Shown piece by piece: positions 23,828-35,139 of a DNA stretch of 64,000 nt. The translations under genes were made by a program, and so were the position numbers. Below the pieces are notes generated by a model that did no database searches, was not told where the DNA came from, and was given only the letters and a program-made list of their open reading frames with translations. The stretch is taken from positions 16,602,501 to 16,666,500 of the forward strand of contig JAWQUS010000010.1 of NCBI GenBank assembly GCA_036365455.1. The letters run 5' to 3'. Numbering within the stretch: position 1 is the first letter of the stretch; the number at the start of each line of letters is the position of its first letter. This DNA comes from Macrosoma leucophasiata. Lineage: Eukaryota > Arthropoda > Insecta > Lepidoptera > Hedylidae.

Positions 23828-24067
23828 TGTACGGGCTAATGCACCGCACATTAGTTATATCAGCATTTTACACCATACGCCTCATTTCAACATACTTATT
23901 TTATTTTTATATTCAGTTTGCATTAGGTAATCAAGTTCGCCGCGCGTTCTCACATTTCATTCATATCATTATCAGTTAGATATTTTTGGACAGTTCTTAA
24001 TATACAAGTTTTCATCAGTTTATCAGATTTTTATTTATCAGTAACTCTGTGGGGTCTAACCCAAACA
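23828..24067 (+). repeat. 3' LTR
   Basis: 240 bp, same ends as the 5' LTR, immediately preceded by GCCGCCCGGGAGCA in the polypurine-tract position. Confidence 0.85.
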
Positions 24068-24241
24068 GTTACCATTCCTGAGGCCTAAGGTGTTATGCCT
24101 CTGTGCCGGAAATTACAGGGCCGTACATTACGACCTGACCGGAACACTATAGTGCTGAACACTACCATTTAACTGCAATAAGGTAATGCGGTGGTGCCTA
24201 CGTCCGCGAGCTCCATCACTGGAGCTCTACCACCAGTAGTT
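24068..24241 (+). repeat. Element X, right half
   Basis: Continues the copy begun at 21279: GTTACCATTCCTGAGGCC through CTCTACCACCAGTA. Confidence 0.85.
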
Positions 24242-24483
24242 ACCTTATTCGTCAATCCGGAGATCGACCTAGGACTTCATCTGCAGTTTTAGCCGCCACT
24301 ATGTAACTGAGTGGATTAAAAAGTTGACAAAATCATGTATTTTATATAGATGGTTGAAACAAGTCTGCATCGAGTATGAATGCTTTAATTTCTTGAATGA
24401 TTTCAAGTTAATTTTATTACATCCAATGTGTAGGTTACGGCTCTTTAAAACTTGATTTTTATGTAATAACTGCCACCCTTGTA

Positions 24484-24738
24484 CAGTATACAATAATAGA
24501 TGTTGTACATCGACCGTAGGAAAGAGTCTTCGGCTTATTTCGGGTCTGTAGAGCGTTATCTCTTTCGCACCGTACCCATTTGACATTTGTCCACCATTTT
24601 GATCCAGTTTTGACCTATATCGGAATAATAGTGGTTACGTAGGCAGTGTGCAGCAGAGATAACGCTTTACCAAGTCGAGACTAGCCGATTGTCTCTTTCG
24701 TGGGCTCGATGTGCATTATTTATTGTTGAGTACTGTAA
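24484..24738. mobile_element. TA-type MITE
   Basis: Ends TACAGTATACAATAATAGAT and reverse GCTCGATGTGCATTATTTAT…ACTGTA form terminal inverted repeats. The interior has GCAGCAGAGATAACGCT, as in the copy at 39746-39953. Confidence 0.65.
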
Positions 24739-24775
24739 TTCGCATTATTTATGTTCATTATGTACGGTAGGTTTT

Positions 24776-24985
24776 GATGATCCGGGTAGTCCAGCGGTGT
24801 GTGATGACCGTTTAATTCGAAGGGTCGCGGGTCGATTCCTGCACCGGAACTAATGTTTGTTTGATCTACAGATATGTATTTGTTTTGGGTCTGGGTGTCT
24901 GTGCATGTGTTGTGTGTGTACAACGGCACCCTCCACACAGGTTTATAGGTGGAGTGGGGCTATGAGTGTAAGCGTATTTTAGATA
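24776..24985 (+). repeat. SINE family 2 (tRNA-derived), copy 1
   Basis: The head has a box A-like TAGTCCAGCGGTG and a box B-like GGGTCGATTCCTGC, followed by a body with CTACAGATATGTATTTG and GTACAACGGCACC. A second copy is at 33841-34035. Confidence 0.7.
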
Positions 24986-25607
24986 TAAAGCTTATTTTAT
25001 GTAGGTGAATTTAAATGGATTCAAATTTTGAAACACAAAATTTGAGGATGAACAATTGAATGGAATTTAATCACATCAACATAATCATGTTCAAATCACA
25101 TTCTTAAAAAGGATTTCTAGATACAGAGATTGAGTGCGTAGGCACTACACATTATTTAATCTGCTTAAGGTTTTATAGAAGTGTTTAGTTCAGACCTTAA
25201 ACGTGGTAATACGTCTAATTCGAGGGTATTATGTTTTTGTGTGTGTTTAAAGCTTCTTATTTTATAATGATCTGCTGACTGAGTTTCGGTCACGGCAGCT
25301 TATTTTAACGGGGACTAGCAAAGTGCGCAGGAGGTATTGTAGTGAACAAGAGTATGTGCAAATATAATGCATTCTCTATTCTTTAACTATTATAGTACGA
25401 CGGGAAGGCGTGACTGGTTAGGATCAGGCACAGGACATATGGTTTAGTTGTTCGAGATACAGGGATCAGATTTCGGGATACTGCTGGAAGTATACTCCCT
25501 AGTACAACTAATATCTGATATCAATAATGTTGATTTCAACATAGTAACATTAAGTGGTAAGTAGATAGTCATGCGATGATGAAGTCCTTAAGCTTTAATA
25601 TCAGTAA
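24986..25607. other. No gene seen
   Basis: Non-coding, no assignable repeat. Confidence 0.4.
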
Positions 25608-25618
25608 CCAGTACGTTA

Positions 25619-25970
25619 ATAATAATAATGGCAACCCATTATACGTCCCACTGCTGGGCACGAGTCTCTCCCCTTTTTTGGGGGGAGACCTGGTGCTTAC
25701 TCCACCACGCTGCTTCAATGCGGGTTGATGGAGATACGGGTTAGTGGCCAACCCGCTGTCGGATGTTTTCAAACCGCCCATAAGGCCTCCGAAAAGATTT
25801 AACGACTGCTATCAATAGATAGCAACGTGCCCTCTGAAGCACAAAAACGCGCATTTTAATTTGCCACTAGCGGTTACCCATCACACACCCGACCGCGCCC
25901 GTAAAGCTTAACCGAGTAGATCGCTACCGATCTACACCAGCCACGGGGCTATGCGCGCTTCCAGTACCGA
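25619..25970 (-). mobile_element. Non-LTR retrotransposon 3' end, copy 2, with 11-bp target duplication
   Basis: Same family as 20554-20910. Flanked by CCAGTACGTTA at 25608-25618 and 25971-25981. The minus-strand 3' end is GGGTTGCCATTATTATTATT. Confidence 0.8.
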
Positions 25971-25981
25971 CCAGTACGTTA

Positions 25982-28129
25982 TTTCATGTTTAATATTTTT
26001 TGCTTTTGTAACACACGCAACTATGGACTAACGTTTCCTTTTAAATACCTGATGTTTTCACTTTTTTTTTATTTTAGTGTATAACATAAGATACCTAATG
26101 CAAGGCCATGGAAAGTTAATTGTTAATATACTGTTTTTTTATATAATGCTCAGTATGAATTAATGTTTTAGATTTTCACTAGTTCGGTACACTCATTTAA
26201 ATAAAACTTCTAAAAAACAAAATTAAAAAATCTCTACCAAGGCTAATTGCTTTTGAGACATTTGTAGAAGATGAAAAAAAAAGCACGTGAATCAATTATA
26301 TAATTGTTTATATTAATTATGTACGGCAATATCATAAACGGTATTCAGGGTTAACCAAGCATAACCAATTATGTTGTTTTAGTTATGCACGTTTACGATT
26401 AGTACAGGTAACAGTATTATGTGAGAAGTTTTATAATAATATGCATATGGGAACAAAATTTTTATAAAAATTTGACGTATTTATAAAATCAGATTTGTAG
26501 GCGTGTTTTTAGTGTTCTGCAACTCAAAAAAGAAACTTTTATATTATTACGATAACTCGTGCGTCTGTCCGTCTGTCATAGTTGATATTTTCTGAAAATT
26601 AGTAAAATGAAATCGAACAAGTGCGTATCGGACTACACACAACGTTGAGTTCCGTTCAAGTACATTTTATAAGTAGTTCGACTTAATTACACAGATTAGT
26701 AAACATTAAAAAGCAGAATTGACGAGCTCGGCTCTGGTTCGTACACGTCCTCAAAAAATGGGTAAATTAAAGAAGAATCTGAAAAAAATGCAATTAATTT
26801 ATTCAAGAATATATTTCAGAATTACAACCATATTTAATTCAAACGATTTTATCATTTTCAACTATGTTTAACATGGCGGCGATACAGCCGACGCTCGGGA
26901 TCAATCGATTACGATAGTATTTAGAAAAAAAATTTTTTCTCCTAGTATACTATATAATCACAAAACAATAAAAAAATGGAAATGTCAAAATGACATCGCC
27001 CGCCATATTCACCATGGTTTTGAGTTGCAATTCTAACTGAAAATAACGTTCTGTAACTGCAAGCAAAGCTAAATAAGTGAAAATATGCAGTAAAAAAACG
27101 TTTTTATATTGATTTTGCCTGTTTAATGATATTGTGTACAATACATGGCCGGAGGTTCATACATTTTTGCCGCATCTCTTTTACGAGTTTAATAATCTGT
27201 GATAGTTTCTCTTTTAAATTCGTTTATTTCTTATTACCACGATTTTTTTCATGCGTCCAACTGATATAAGATATTTTTGGGTCCGAGTGATTATGTATAT
27301 TTGTATTACTTTTATTTTTTAAGTGTACTTATATCAAAATCATTAAAAACGAAATAAAAAGTAATCTTAAAAAACTTAAACCGTCTACGAAAATGATGTA
27401 AAAATTATTATTATTATTTTATATATACACTGACATTATATTTATTAAACAAATTAAATCAAAAGAAGATGTAATATACTTAAGGGGCGTCTATACATTA
27501 TTTAGCGGCAAGTGTTTTAGTTAACGCGGTGGTGCCGCTATCGAGCTTCGTCACAGGAGCGCTATCATAGACGCTGAGGTTTCTTACTGGTACCTAAAAA
27601 CTCCCTAAGGAACATCTGAATGGGATAAATATATCCTAGTGCTATATATACACCATAAACACTCTACCTGTGTGCAAAATTTCATCGAGATCCATCGCCA
27701 AACTTTCATATTTATAGAAGTACTAAATTTATATAATATTCAACATTTTTCGAATTTAACTGGTATTAAATATTAATAAGCAAATCTGAACATTTTTTGC
27801 AATAGATCGATATGATACCACGCCACCTAGAGGCACGTGTGTAGTGTACCACAAACTGTTGAGTGAGCTGCCATCTTGCGCCGTGATATGATAACTAAGT
27901 TGTTTGTAAAGGCTACGGTCTGCATACTTTTACTTTTAGGAAATAATCTCGCATTAAAATGATAGGTGGTGTTGTTTATAAGATCTTTTATTAAACTGAG
28001 TATTTATGATTCCTACGATTATAAATCTAACAACAGATTACACAGCTTTGTTAACTATAAAATACTTAAAATAGAATATTAAATAATTTAAAATCCAAAC
28101 AACAACAGTGACTTAGTGTTTTGAAAGAA
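25982..28129. other. No gene; repeat scraps
   Basis: AT-rich. A 3' scrap of element X lies at about 27489-27575 (TTTAGCGGCAAGTG…CGTCACAGGAGCGC). RTE-like scraps with GTCTGTCCGTCTGTCATAG are near 26555, and GGCTCTGGTTCGTACACGTC near 26730 is shared with 56425-56460. Confidence 0.45.
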
Positions 28130-30587
28130 TCAAAATCCTACGTAGTAGTAATTTGAATGGTAGTATGATGAAGCAACTTCAGAATCTGAACGTGGTTCTT
28201 CTTGTTTTAGAATTTCTTCAGTCTTGTCTTGATTATTTGCTAGATTTTGGACTTCTGGAATATCGGTTTTCTCCATCAAAGGTACAATTGAAATGCTTTC
28301 TTTTGGTTTGTCGTTTTGTACGATAATTGGAACGTTGCCTGGTAACATTTTGTAAGTAGAGCCTTCAACTACATCCATTTTAATGACTGGAGATTTTACA
28401 TTGATAGGCGTTACTTCAAGGTTAGATGTCATCGAAACTGGTGCTGTTTTTTCTGTTTCCATAATAATTTGTGGTTCTTCATTTTTAGCTGATGCTGATT
28501 CGGTTACAGGTTTGAGTTCTGCATTTCCGTTTTCAATTTTTGAGATTGCTTGTAAGTGGTAATCTTTGGCGGGGAAGAAGTGGTTAATTTTAATTCCATT
28601 ACCAATTGGGAAGAAATGTCTAGTATGTCCGACTATAGAAAAAGCATCATGGCCATGTTTGTGAACACCTTTGCTGACAACTGCATTAAATCTAGAGATG
28701 AACATATGAAATAATGAAATTGTTTTGTCTAATAAATACAATGTGCGCATAAATGTGTACAAATTAAATTTGTCTGCAACGTAGCGATCATGTTAGTTAC
28801 TTATAAATGTATTTAGTTCATTTAACATTTTCCTCTCTGGAAAATATGTATTAATTTTTTTGACTATTGCTAATCAGAGAGAAAGGAGGCGATTGCCAGA
28901 TTGGGGAAAAATGAAAGAAAATGTATTTTTCATTATGTGAAATTATTAGTACCTAAGACTAAATTTTAAAAGAGTATCTTGCTATTTAATTGCATTTAAT
29001 CACGGGGTTAATAAAGTATAATTTTGTATGTATGTAGCCACATTCGAAGAAATGCAGCCTTTAAAACAGGAACAATTATATCCTTTAATGTTACTACATC
29101 AAGTGCGTATAAGCAGTTTTATTGTTATTTTTGTTGTTAGCGGCTACACAAAAATCGAAAGTTGAAATGCAGATGCGATGCCAACCAAAGCCTAAACTAT
29201 TTTGTCTCTGTGATAGAATTTTAACATTTGAACTTTACCATATAACTAGAACATGATGATAATGAACGCTACCATTTGATGGTAGATGTACTAGGTAATG
29301 CGGTAATGCCTTCGCCCTCAGGTTTTAGCACTGGAACTCTGCCACGAACTCTACACTAGTAAACATATGGGGTTATCACACTACCTCTTTCTCACCTGCA
29401 TATATTTTGTTACACTGCAATACAGTCTAAAACAAGTGTAATTATTCATGTTTTACATACCCATTGTAATCATCTACATCATATTGGACTTTCCTCAAAG
29501 AACCATCAGGTTCGACGAGGCTGTACTCTCCGCGGACTCTATGACCATCTCTTGCTTCGTGATGGTGTTTGTGATCACCAGTCTTTTTATCGGACACAGC
29601 ATATTCAAACTCATACTTAGGATAAGCCTGCAAAACATTCGTAGTCAATAAAATAAGTTAATTAAGAAGAAGTCATAGTCATAGATAGTTTATTTTATAA
29701 TTTTGGATATCACAAGAATGCCAATCAGAAGTTATTTTAAATTTATAATTTAAGAATAAAACATCGGTTAAGTTGACTTATACAAATCAAGAAATTTAAT
29801 TTTGCTTCTGCATTGGAACCTTGAAGGTTATGTATAACACATATATTGAAATAAAACTATTTTTACGGATGTATCTCACGTATATTATGTAAACTAAAAT
29901 GATTTTTAAAAACCACCGAAAGAAACAACGCATTAATTTTCAAAATCATTTTAGTATAATATACGCTAAATAAATCCCTACAAATAGTTTTATTTCAACT
30001 AGTGTTGCTCTCGAAAACCTAAGAACACATCATGTTAGAACACATTTAATTAATTAATAATTATTCATAATTCTCTGAGTTTAAAACAAATAAAATAAAC
30101 TTACATAGTTGTTATATTTGACCATTTGTTCTGGGCCTGAAGGATACATCTTTACGATTTGCCAGGTATTTTTATTTTGCATACCATGGGCTGTGTTGAA
30201 ATGTTCGTTAGTGTCGATGATAACTGCAGAACTGATGCCAATGAAGCAACCAAATATTAAAAACTGGAATGAAATAATAATGATGCAAAATTTTAGGTAA
30301 ATTAATATTTTCACAGTTTCGTCCAGGTAACTAGACGAACTTGGATTCTTTCCTCAAGGAATACCCAGAAATAAAATAATAATGTTGAATCCTTAACATA
30401 TAAAATGTTAGTAGTGGTGACCGACTGTTATAAATGGTTCAGAATCTGTATTTTAGTTCTCCATCAACTAAAAATTATCCACGAACTTTTCCAATTGTGA
30501 TTTTTGTCTTCAGTTTGTATAATTTACAAAACCATTTTTATGAAACAATCGAACCATAAATAGTTTTACGATTACCTTTGCGTACAT
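28130..30587 (-). CDS. CPR-3: RR-2 cuticle protein with long acidic C-terminal tail
   Basis: Minus-strand exons: 30587-30576 (M-Y-A-K, GTAATC donor), 30263-30105 (53 codons), 29627-29461, and 28691-28130 with stop TGA. The predicted length is about 299 residues. Exon 2 gives a hydrophobic leader ([13 protein letters not shown]) and a segment with no AAP repeats. Exon 3 is RR-2: [43 protein letters not shown]. Exon 4 resumes [18 protein letters not shown], then about 160 residues rich in Glu, Lys, Pro and Thr, ending [12 protein letters not shown]. The tail is much longer than in the other loci and unlike usual CPR tails. The phase-2 intron in NG|FNAVV matches CPR-2. Splice sites fit GT-AG throughout. 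It is expected to be secreted to cuticle; the tail function is unknown. Confidence 0.88.
29138..29366 (+). repeat. Element X, diverged copy in CPR-3 intron 3
   Basis: Retains AAATGCAGATGCGATGCCA, AACGCTACCATTTGATGG and ACTGGAACTCTGCCAC. It lies antisense in the intron. Confidence 0.6.
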
Positions 30588-30631
30588 CTTTAAAAACTTA
30601 AGATGAACCGTCGCTATCGAAATGTATAAGC

Positions 30632-30670
30632 GAACTGTTGATTAAAAGTAGCATTAATAACCGTTTTATA
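30632..30670 (-). promoter_or_regulatory. Core promoter of CPR-3
   Basis: TATAAAAC (30670-30663) with AATCAACAGTTCG about 30 bases downstream, 45-50 bases before the ATG. Confidence 0.6.
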
Positions 30671-31164
30671 CTTTTCTAAAGCTTATTATATAAAATTGGC
30701 TAAAAACTTATTATCGGTGTTCAATTGTAGTAAAGTGAGAATACCGTGGCATCATTCTTTCTGATATTATCAGTGGCCCAATATTGTAACGGCTATTGTA
30801 TTCTTATGATTTCTTGTTTCAGAAAAAGACAGAAATTTCACAATCATACATATTGTTTCGGTTATTCTAAGGATATAGTTATGTATGATGTTATCTTACA
30901 GTGTATATTTAGCTAACTATGCGTAGAAAAAACGAAGTATCGGTAAAAAATAAGCAAATCACATATATTTTCAGACCTGGCGAAGGTTGCGGGAAAACGT
31001 TGAATTAGGGCGGCCCAGGATCGTTTTACTTGTTATAGCAATCTTTGGAGGCTTGTATCCAGCAGTGGAGTATCTTTCGTTATATTTTTTCTTTCATGAA
31101 GACCTCCGGAGAATTCCAAATACAATAAAAAAGAATTAGCGATATCGGTACCGTGTTATTCGAG
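30671..31164. other. No gene; LINE 3' tip at 30978-31085
   Basis: The + strand segment CAATCTTTGGAGGCTTGTAT followed by CCAGCAGTGGAG is a diverged non-LTR 3' tip. The rest is featureless. Confidence 0.45.
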
Positions 31165-31333
31165 TTTTTTTTATGTAATGGAAGTGGTAAACAAGCATGC
31201 AGTTTACATTGATGTTAAGTGATGACATAAAGACCAAGGTCAAAATGTAGATGTCCCATTTGCCTCCGGAGGCAATCGCCGCGGGGGCAACTGGGAATAA
31301 TTCATGCGTTACCACTCCTGAGGCCTTACGTTT
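31165..31333 (+). repeat. Element X, 5' half with internal insertion
   Basis: Normal to AAAATGTAGATG, then about 50 bases of GC-rich insertion (CATTTGCCTCCGGAGGCAAT…), then GCGTTACCACTCCTGAGGCC. Confidence 0.7.
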
Positions 31334-31374
31334 TATTTCTATTTAAATAGAAGATTATACATATTGCATATATT

Positions 31375-31455
31375 GGGACGGCCTGGTACCGTTCGTTGTG
31401 GGTATATTTGGGAAGTGCTTTTGTCCAGCTATTATGATGAGCTTTTGGCTGAAAT
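31375..31455 (+). repeat. LINE 3' tip
   Basis: GAAGTGCTTTTGTCCAGC and TTTTGGCTGAAATGATGAT resemble the ends of lepidopteran non-LTR elements. Confidence 0.4.
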
Positions 31456-31588
31456 GATGATATTTCGTATATTTTTATAATGCTTAATAAAAGCGTATAT
31501 TATTCTAATTAAAACACAAATAAAGATTGTACTCCAATGCACTGAAAAATACTGCATTTCAAATGAAATATCATCACGAGTAGGCTTT

Positions 31589-31668
31589 TTACTGGTGGTA
31601 AAGCTCCAGTGACGGAGGTCACGGGCGTAGGCACCATTGCATTACCTAATATACTTGCCAATTGCCAT
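31589..31668 (-). repeat. Element X, 3' end fragment
   Basis: TTTACTGGTGGTAAAGCTCC…ATTACCTAATATACTTGCC on the + strand, i.e. a reverse copy. Confidence 0.7.
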
Positions 31669-31910
31669 GAATCCATAAGATGAAAACTGGGTATGTTGAA
31701 AATCTTATCACAGGAATCTAAAAATTCCGGAAAGTTACCGTGCCAATGACTTGGTGCATTTTAGGGGAAATGCGGCTAATATTACATCACATTAAATATT
31801 GCATGATGTTCAAAAATTAAACACTTTATGATAAAGAGAAAATTAATTAGCTCTTAAAATTTTTAATGATTTCGTTTATTTTGTCAAATAATTTTAGTAC
31901 CACCCCCAGA

Positions 31911-31985
31911 GTTTAGTAATCTGTCCGGAGATGGCAACAGGCCCGCCACCTATTATTATATGGGAAAAAACGTAATTAGCTCGTC
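31911..31985 (+). repeat. SINE family 1 body fragment
   Basis: TTTAGTAATCTGTCCGGAGA and GGCAACAGGCCCGCCACC match the body of the SINE at 53561-53861. Confidence 0.5.
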
Positions 31986-31991
31986 GTGGGC

Positions 31992-32395
31992 ATTTCATCA
32001 TCATCATCATCATCAGCCTATAGACGTCCACTGCTGAACATAGGCCTCCCCCAGAGACTTCCACAATAACCTATTCTGAGCGGTCTGCATCCAACGGCTC
32101 CCCGCAACCTTAATTAGGTCGTCGGTCCATCTCGTGGGGGGCCGTCCTGTACTGCGTCTTCCTACACGTGATCGCCACTCGAGAACCTTTCCTACCCATT
32201 GGTTATCGGTTCGTTGAGCGATGTGGCCTGCCCATTGCCACTTCAACGTACTAATACGCCGGGCTATGTCGGTTACTTTGGTTCTTCTACGAATATCTTC
32301 GTTCCGGATTCTGTCCCGTAGAGAAACTCCGAGCATAGCCCTCTCCATAGCTCGTTGAGCGACTTTGAGCTTTTTAATAAGACCAAGACCGTGGG
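31992..32395 (-). pseudogene. RTE-type retrotransposon pol, C-terminal fragment
   Basis: The minus-strand frame from about 32395 to the stop near 32013 reads LIKKLKVAQRAMERAMLG, VTDIARRISTLKWQWAGH, GRRSTGRPPTRWTDDLIK and WKSLGEAYVQQWTSIG. This is the C-terminal end of pol in RTE-like non-LTR elements, which are abundant in Lepidoptera. The ATGATG-repeat tail (32015-31992) is the 3' end. The 5' end is truncated near 32400, so only about 125 residues remain. The short frame has no stop inside, which suggests a young insertion. Confidence 0.85.
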
Positions 32396-32590
32396 CATTT
32401 GCCCCAACATAATACCAGCGCCGGGTTTTTTAATCCGGCACAATGCTGAGTTGGGGACCCTTTAGGACAATTTTAAAAATTTATTTTTTGTTTAAGTTTT
32501 AATTAATTCTATTTTTTTTTCTGTTTTGTTTTCTTTTGTGTACCTTTTTGTCCTAGTAAATGTATTTTCTTTCTTTCTTTCTTTCTTTCA
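32396..32590 (+). repeat. Retroelement 3' UTR ending in (CTTT)n
   Basis: Non-coding, U-rich, ending in five to six CTTT units (about 32563-32590), consistent with the microsatellite tail of another + strand non-LTR copy. Confidence 0.45.
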
Positions 32591-32617
32591 TGTATGCGTG
32601 AATACAGGCGTGATGAT

Positions 32618-32890
32618 GGTGGTAGAGCTTTCGTGACGGAGCCGGCGTAAGTATGTACCAGCGCATTAAGTGATAGTGTTCAGCACTATCGTATTCCAGT
32701 CAGGTGGTAATTATTACAAGGCCGTACATTAGTACAGCCTTGTAATTTCCAGCACAGAGGCCTAAAATATTACAGGAGTGCTGACGCATCTACACTAAAA
32801 TCTCTGGTTTCATGTAGATGTATACAGGCTACATTTTTACTTACCATCAATGTGAACTGTACTGTACTTCGCCACTCCATGACATAAAAA
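32618..32890 (-). repeat. Element X, near-complete diverged copy
   Basis: Reverse copy from GGTGGTAGAGCTTTCGTGAC to CCATGACATAAAAAATT. A short inverted duplication (TTACAAGGCCGTACATTA…ACAGCCTTGTAA) sits at about 32713-32750. Confidence 0.7.
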
Positions 32891-32984
32891 ATTGAAACAT
32901 TTAAATATTATACTTTAGTATTGAGGCAGCCATTTAAATAATAATGGTGTCAAATATATTGACATTAAAAATAGGATCTCTGGC

Positions 32985-33062
32985 ATATAGTTGTGACCGT
33001 CTTTGGGGAAGGCTTTGTCCAGCAGTGGACGTATGTCGACTGGAGTGACGATGATGATAAAA
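32985..33062 (+). repeat. LINE 3' tip
   Basis: GGGGAAGGCTTTGTCCAGCA, GTGGACGTATGTCGACTGG and GATGATGATAAA form the usual tip of a non-LTR element. Confidence 0.6.
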
Positions 33063-33332
33063 AATGAGATACTAGTTTGATGTGTTTGTCTATATACCTT
33101 TACTTCCTCCCAACGATCGATCATAAAAAAAACTCACAAAAGAGAGTGGATTTTGTCTCGTGTTATCGTTAACGGCATCACTACTGTTCAATAGGACCGA
33201 TGAACCAATTGTTCCATAAAAATAACAGCGCATGAGTGGAAATAAAAAAATCTTTTCAAGTGTTAGTAGTTTGTAGAGCATAGGTTCTGCAGTTCTTTAC
33301 ATGATAATTTTACAATGTTTGAAGACATTTTT

Positions 33333-33656
33333 TTTAATGAAATCGAAGTGGCGAACTAGCACGCAATTCACATTGATGAAGTGATGACTGCAGCCTATAG
33401 ATATCCACGCAAAAACCAAGGTCAAAATGCAGATGCGTTACCACTCCTGAAGCCTAAGGTGTTATGCCTCTGTGCCGGACTTGTGCTGAAAACTACCATT
33501 TAGGGGCAAGTATTAATATGCTTGCCCCTAAATGGTAGTTTTCAGCACTATCGTGTACCGGTCAGATGGTAATTTACGGCCCTCTAATTTCCGGCGGTAA
33601 TGGGGTGATGCCTACTCCCGCAAGCTCCGTCACTAGCGCTCTACCACCAGTAAAAT
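33333..33656 (+). repeat. Element X with internal inverted duplication
   Basis: The copy contains a perfect 28-bp inverted repeat (33483-33510 and 33521-33548, 10-base spacer) made of its own GTGCTGAAAACTACCATTTA segment duplicated in reverse, after which the copy continues. Confidence 0.8.
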
Positions 33657-33840
33657 ATAATCTTAAGATATGCTCTATTATAAGTAATGAGTAGTAGTTA
33701 TGGATTTTGTCCAAGATTTTAAAATCCTACACACATTTGTACAAGTACCAACGTAGATCTCTAGTTTTAATATCGTTGCATTAAACTGCACTATTTGCTT
33801 ACCCACAATGTGAACTACATGCTTTAATGCCACTTTTTTG

Positions 33841-34035
33841 ACGATCCTGTTAGTCCAGCGGTGTGAGACGACCGTTTGATTCGAAGGGTCGCGGGTTCGA
33901 TCCCTGCACCGGGACAAATATTTGTATGGCCTACAGATATTTGTTTCGGTGTTTGTACATGTATGTGTATAACGGCATCCACGAGTGTCCACGGTACCTA
34001 GTGTGAGGCTGTGAGGGTAACCGTATTTTTTTTTT
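33841..34035 (+). repeat. SINE family 2, copy 2
   Basis: GTTAGTCCAGCGGTG and GGGTTCGATCCCTGC give good A and B boxes. The body matches the copy at 24776-24985. Confidence 0.75.
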
Positions 34036-34057
34036 ATTTTACTTTAATAACATACAA

Positions 34058-34371
34058 ACACAACAGATTTTTTTATGTTATAAAGGGGGCAAACAAGCAT
34101 GCAGTTCACATTGATGTTAAGTGATGACTGCTGCCTACAGACACCCACAGAAAGACCAAGGTCAAAATGCAGATGCGTTGCTGCCCCTGAGACCTTAGAT
34201 GTTGTGTCTCTGTGATAGTTATTACGGGGCCATACATTAACATCTAACCGGAATACGATAGTGCTGAACACTACCATTTAGCGGCAGATAAATTGGGTAA
34301 TATGGTAGGAGCTCGAGGGCGTTCCCTACGCTCGAGCTCCTACACTGGAACTCTTCCACCACTAAACTAAC
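34058..34371 (+). repeat. Element X, subfamily with GATAGTTATTACGGGGCC
   Basis: Complete copy. Its hairpin is GTAGGAGCTCGAG (34305-34317) against CTCGAGCTCCTAC (34331-34343). The middle block GATAGTTATTACGGGGCC is shared with 63431-63615, marking a second subfamily. Confidence 0.75.
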
Positions 34372-34869
34372 TAAACAGATACCAACCTTATGAACAAACA
34401 AATAATTTGTATAATATTAAATTGTTTTCTAATTCTACATTAGTTAGTCTACGGAACCCTAGAATTGAATTACATTTTTGAAGACTTTTATTAACTTACC
34501 GGATACATGATTAATCACAAAATAAAATCAGCTGAATGAGATAAGAAACTGTTCAATTTTGAATTATGCTTTAACCTCCTGAGTTCCAGAGCAACTATTT
34601 TTCGAGATTTTTATTGAGTCTTTTATATTACGTTACTTAAGGAAGACAGGAAAAATAGTAAAAAAAATCCAGTGCTGAAAAATCTGGATTTTCACTACGT
34701 CCTATACAAAGGACAACGGAATCGAATCGAGTTATCCTTTGTAAAGCACATAAAATATTTTTGTTCAGATTGTGGGGATTTTAAGACATTTAACAATAAA
34801 TTAAAGGAAGTTAAGTTCTATTTTCATTATCATTTTATAATAATACTCTTTAAAATCAACTAAAAATAT

Positions 34870-35124
34870 ACTCTTGGTAGCTACTACATAATATATGGTA
34901 ATTGATTGAAATAATACACTTGTTTGAGTTATTAAATGTACTTTCATAATTAAAATTGATTAATGAATTATTAATGATTTGAGAGCACGTGCGGAGCTCT
35001 TGATAGTAATACGCGAACTGTCTTGAATTACGAAATATATAAAAGAATGTCAATTAAATGATATAAAAAACCGCGCGTCAGGTAAAAATGCTTGATATGT
35101 ATAATGATACGATTGTACTGTACA
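34870..35124 (-). repeat. LTR-like end of second env element
   Basis: On the minus strand CCCTCGGGAGCA is followed by TGTACAGTAC at 35124, the same junction as PPT/3' LTR at 23814-23837. The downstream LTR body is strongly diverged and its end is uncertain. Confidence 0.5.
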
Positions 35125-35139
35125 TGCTCCCGAGGGCGA

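Larger units (their letters stand above)
21391..24067 (+). mobile_element. Env-only LTR retrotransposon (endogenous, defective)
   Basis: Two similar LTRs (TGTACGGGCT…CCCAAACA) enclose a tRNA-type primer-binding site and one env pseudogene; gag and pol are missing. A 5-bp target duplication GTTAC (21386-21390 and 24068-24072) sits inside an element X copy, so insertion followed that repeat. The 5-bp duplication, TG..CA termini and GCCGCCCGGGAGCA just before the 3' LTR resemble BEL/Pao elements, though Ty3/gypsy is not excluded. Either an internal deletion or reverse transcription of a spliced env message could explain the layout. Confidence 0.85.
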
